Part shown: positions 62,301 through 64,000 of the stretch, in pieces
Position numbering within the stretch: position 1 is the first letter of the stretch
Layout: each line of letters begins with the position of its first letter
Assembly (NCBI GenBank): GCA_963677165.2
Contig: CAXXSX010000002.1
Coordinates: 4,464,001 to 4,528,000 of the forward strand
From: JAFGXT01 sp963677165
GTDB lineage: Bacteria; Verrucomicrobiota; Lentisphaeria; Victivallales; SZUA-371
Length of the DNA stretch: 64,000 bases
Direction of reading: 5' to 3'
Notes under the pieces: model-generated
Told to the model about the DNA's origin: nothing
Databases searched by the model: none
The model's input: only the letters and a program-made list of their open reading frames with translations
Made by a program: the position numbers and the translations under genes

Positions 62301-62837
62301 AATAAGTTTGTCTCCAATAGATACATTTAATTCCCCGGAGCGACTTAACGCTTTTTGTTTAAACCAACTGAAGCGGCAGATATTCTGTTTGCCTTTAGCG
62401 GTCTCAGCGATAACCTTGAATTCTGCGTTCCTGCTGGAACCTTTTGGTTTTTCTTTGGGGTCCGTAACTGTTATCTGGTACTTTATCATTCCATTGATCG
62501 GACTGGTCCAGATGATTGCCGAATCGGCTGGACCTGAGGTACGCATTTCCAAATTCTTCTTTGCCGGCGTTCGGAAGTTATTGATGCGGATTGAAGGCTG
62601 ACTCCAGGGATTGCCGTTTTGCTGAGAAAACATCATTCTCTCAGCTTTTGCGTTTGAATCCAACTGATCAAGGTTGAATGTCTTATTTGAACGACGTTCA
62701 ACTCCTCCGAACTTCCACTGCCGAGGAAGAGCTTGACGAGGATTACTGCTTAGGTCGCGTGGCAGTGCCCAGTCAGCCAGTATATTTGTAGACATAAATA
62801 TTAGTAATGCGGGCAGCATGATACTGTGAAATTTCAT
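59394..62837 (-). CDS. Very large secreted glycosidase-like protein of unknown family
   Basis: A 1147-residue exported protein with a signal peptide (about 1-21, before DWALP). Residues about 80-410 are beta-sandwich-like, possibly two carbohydrate-binding domains (KYQITVTDPKEKPKG, APIRDNLFWLG). Residues about 420-840 look like a TIM barrel (SAIKRGFSGYGFNDMVWFWG, SWDEYSPLTQ, GGFFQCMPNPEDL). Residues about 930-1060 resemble the glutamine-amidotransferase-like domain seen in some beta-galactosidase-type enzymes. Catalytic residues cannot be named. It is preceded by a pseudopilin and a LacI-type regulator and followed by another pseudopilin. Confidence 0.68.
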   Translation of the reverse strand: MKFHSIMLPALLIFMSTNILADWALPRDLSSNPRQALPRQWKFGGVERRSNKTFNLDQLDSNAKAERMMFSQQNGNPWSQPSIRINNFRTPAKKNLEMRTSGPADSAIIWTSPINGMIKYQITVTDPKEKPKGSSRNAEFKVIAETAKGKQNICRFSWFKQKALSRSGELNVSIGDKLIFQKTTSLKDDYGNSMCLVNIAISQEDPGAPKTGWSVLATNQKSLTPREYRKLNKSVQGNHIIYSQGHSRPKVTIHKSTPTEIACSVLSEKDSVSNGAGSAIVRWICPESNNYILNCSVANVGTDRKGGDGGYLKITYLKPDSELDSSMIGDLRIPNSRNNQEVKTSTKPLKISKGEIVQFRFYPGRDGYADCFRSKIKMKVTSLPGKQPATPTPELLISQPPEVAAVPGAPIRDNLFWLGSDGNWANGPMANASIDFIKEFIPNLGVIMVGSFPERFKQPDFYREMNIPTLIQSFGSGYESYWRIKDAFEYDKYGRNHAHKNRAHLSGNAHAAAHPHPAFIKAFTNLATSAIKRGFSGYGFNDMVWFWGAGRGAAAHSTATIKAFRKSLKGEDEGLTVTMNGGPEQTYIFADYAKYYMGTAPKPSMLGLRSWDEYSPLTQAQLVSNDKKGISNIPSSLVRDMLTHYEWLKSAQRIGKVAEEAGGFFQCMPNPEDLANGNDLLFLSALKHVKMNSEEYFNSPVRWQGAYFRYDYLQRNMTPDRQHGIVLEAGHGGNGKSYYDNVTGYQLAYDITLSTKAQHIEGDFWVQSRHSIADTVKNPKDRSRYQILMMYGMAYKFGLEDNKSIEKYKPDFVSFTSRRIFGPWGYKWHIWNDLLDNELSPDQLLAENGYVFEGRGTENLQHLTDSPDTVLYSPAPPTSADWDALMKHLKNGRIKNAFTMASCLQNVMDYDYKQKKFSSIYPKFKYTIVPGRFEGSVVGSKITIHQLFKAEGAKFDTVMKVGNRPLVVRYKIGRGNLYVLLFAPTAFKAGDKSPDAAAGLTVWSKLLKEQKITTRWKNINPKIKLNVRLFANKNNSLRLVSIVRPEGMRDKKSDLWRSTFNGNTGFKLRVKPNQICHYVTFPDMRTGEVRSDAKGWINLEMKNRRVDLFYISYNKNNLPIKKLKKRLKSIHQAVTLGGKTALPSEFK

Positions 62838-62895
62838 ATAAATTTCTCTCTGTTTTGATATTTGTAATATTCTTTTAGGTATGTGCTGCTATTGT

Positions 62896-63561
62896 TTAAA
62901 GCATTCCGCAAGCAGAAGTTCCAAATTGCGATCTTGTCACAAGAGGCCATAGATATCCATTATATGCACTTTGCACTTTGCTTCTTGAATATTCTACGTG
63001 TCCATCGCAGAAAAGTAGATTAACCCCAAGATTATGTCGTGGTTCCGGATAGAGTTGGGTCATACCGGAGGCACAACCGATATAGTTGTCAAATTTGTTG
63101 TTTGCAGGATTTTTAAACGCGTCAGTATTTTGGATGTAATAAGATGGCCTTCTTATGCGTTTGGTTGTCCAGCACCTGAACATGTTATATGGAAGATCCA
63201 CTTGGGCGATAGTATTTCCGCCGTTGTTTACACTGACAGCCGGACAGCGATATTTCCATGTAGTACGTTTGTAGTCGTTCATTTCCTGCCCCGGATTAAT
63301 ATAGGGATTCATAACCTGATACCAAGCGTAATTCGAACACCATTTATTGACGATCGCAGGAAATACTCTGTCATTATCATCTCCATAATTTGTATAACAC
63401 AAATACAACTGTTTTAAGTTGTTTACACAATTTATTGATTTTGCTTTGTCTCTCGCCTTGTTCAACGCCGGCAGCAGCATTGCTGCCAGAATTGCGATAA
63501 TAGCAATTACGATGAGGAGTTCGATGAGTGTGAACCTTTTTCGTTTTGCCGTTGATTTCAT
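62896..63561 (-). CDS. Pseudopilin-like protein, prepilin N-terminus and H-X9-DG domain
   Basis: A 221-residue protein with FTLIELLIVIAIIAILA at residues 10-26, preceded by Arg instead of Gly. The H-X9-DG motif is HNLGVNLLFCDG. SINCVNNLKQLYLCYTNYG follows the helix. AAGGAG lies 7 bases before the ATG. It starts 26 bases after the stop of the LacI-type regulator and is followed 58 bases later by the 1147-residue secreted protein. Confidence 0.89.
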   Translation of the reverse strand: MKSTAKRKRFTLIELLIVIAIIAILAAMLLPALNKARDKAKSINCVNNLKQLYLCYTNYGDDNDRVFPAIVNKWCSNYAWYQVMNPYINPGQEMNDYKRTTWKYRCPAVSVNNGGNTIAQVDLPYNMFRCWTTKRIRRPSYYIQNTDAFKNPANNKFDNYIGCASGMTQLYPEPRHNLGVNLLFCDGHVEYSRSKVQSAYNGYLWPLVTRSQFGTSACGML

Positions 63562-63587
63562 TGTCTTTCTCCTTGACTGTTTTAGGT

Positions 63588-64000
63588 TTATTTAATATCT
63601 CTTACTGATTCATTTTTTAAAATACGTGGTGTAAAATACAGATTTACTGGTTTCGTTATTTTGAATTCAGATTCGAAGAGTTTGTGTATTTCATTTGCCA
63701 GAACCTTCGCCTGATCATTTATGTCATTGTAAATTGTTGTTATTGGAATAGGAAAATACTGTGAATCCCGTGGTGGACCTGTTCCGATTATACTTACATC
63801 ATCAGGAATTTTGATGCCAGTTTCACGGAAAGCCCTGAAAACGCCTTTTGATGCTTCTGAACCAGGAATAAACATAGCCGTGAAATCCAATTTGTGAAGT
63901 TTTAAATATTCTCTAAGGGTTTCGTAGGCTCTTTCAGGCGCATAGTCTCCACTGACTGTATGGCAGTCGATAACTTTCCCTTTCATGCCGAAATAACGAT
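63588..64000 (-). CDS. LacI-family transcriptional regulator, C-terminal part (runs off the window)
   Basis: The frame is open from the window edge to the TGA/TAA at 63588, giving at least 136 residues. RYFGMKGKV at the edge, ERAYETLREYLK, and GIKIPDDVSIIGTG are the second half of the effector-binding domain of LacI-type regulators, including the family IP.DVSIIG motif. The helix-turn-helix lies outside the window, so a GntR-LacI hybrid cannot be excluded. It heads the pseudopilin-glycosidase-pseudopilin unit downstream. Confidence 0.82.
   Translation of the reverse strand, partial: RYFGMKGKVIDCHTVSGDYAPERAYETLREYLKLHKLDFTAMFIPGSEASKGVFRAFRETGIKIPDDVSIIGTGPPRDSQYFPIPITTIYNDINDQAKVLANEIHKLFESEFKITKPVNLYFTPRILKNESVRDIK

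Noticed and set aside
1..64000. tRNA or rRNA genes
   Set aside because: No cloverleaf with a GGTTCGAAT-type T arm and matching acceptor stem, and no conserved rRNA segment, was found by eye.

Overview
The window looks like a chromosomal segment of a Lentisphaerota (Victivallis-like, PVC superphylum) bacterium. This is an inference from gene content. The indicators are five small pseudopilin-like proteins with an FTLIELLVVIAIIAILA-type N-terminus and an H-X9-DG motif, very large secreted glycosidase-like proteins placed beside LacI/GntR regulators, a DUF4838 protein, and oligouronide catabolism genes. No rRNA, tRNA, CRISPR array, phage or transposase gene was recognised.

Region 1 (0-26 kb) is mostly core metabolism. 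After a truncated gene end and a terminator come trmO and an FMN-riboswitch operon, ribBA-ribH-nusB-ftsY-ribD, which puts an essential SRP receptor and an antitermination factor under flavin control. Then follow a FIST sensor protein, a methyltransferase, a DUF523/DUF1722 protein, coaC-gmk-epimerase, a tripartite MacAB-like ABC efflux set, holB-tmk, a stand-alone AICAR formyltransferase, a 1013-residue exported protein of unknown function, and a FapA-like/SpoIIE-phosphatase signalling pair.

Region 2 (26-44.5 kb) and region 4 (58.6-64 kb) are accessory glycan-use modules. Three times a one-component regulator (LacI, GntR-LacI hybrid, LacI) sits with a large secreted glycosidase-like protein and one or two pseudopilin-like proteins. 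An AraC regulator with a glycyl radical enzyme, a cluster of three unknown envelope proteins and a DUF1353 protein fill the space between them.

Region 3 (44.9-58.5 kb) is an intracellular oligouronide/sugar-acid catabolic cluster read on the minus strand. It holds an SDR, an RraA-like protein, a heparinase-II/III-type lyase, a Zn alcohol dehydrogenase, an oligogalacturonate-lyase-like propeller, an acyltransferase, KduD, a 2-hydroxyacid dehydrogenase, IclR, another SDR, a UlaG-like lactonase and a DgoD-like dehydratase. The products would converge on 2-keto-3-deoxygluconate; no KDG kinase, KDPG aldolase, KduI or transporter is present in the window.

The most unusual signal is non-coding. Three families of structured repeats occur, mainly in region 3. 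Family R1 (about 50-70 bp, closed by TCCGTA/TACGGA) begins 0-2 bases after a stop codon at several genes. Family R3 (about 140 bp) follows two stop codons and its hairpins show compensatory base changes between copies. Family R2 (about 140 bp, cloverleaf-like, with imperfect terminal inverted repeats) is a MITE-like element; one copy is flanked by an exact 13-bp target duplication, has cut the end off the acyltransferase gene and donated a new stop codon.
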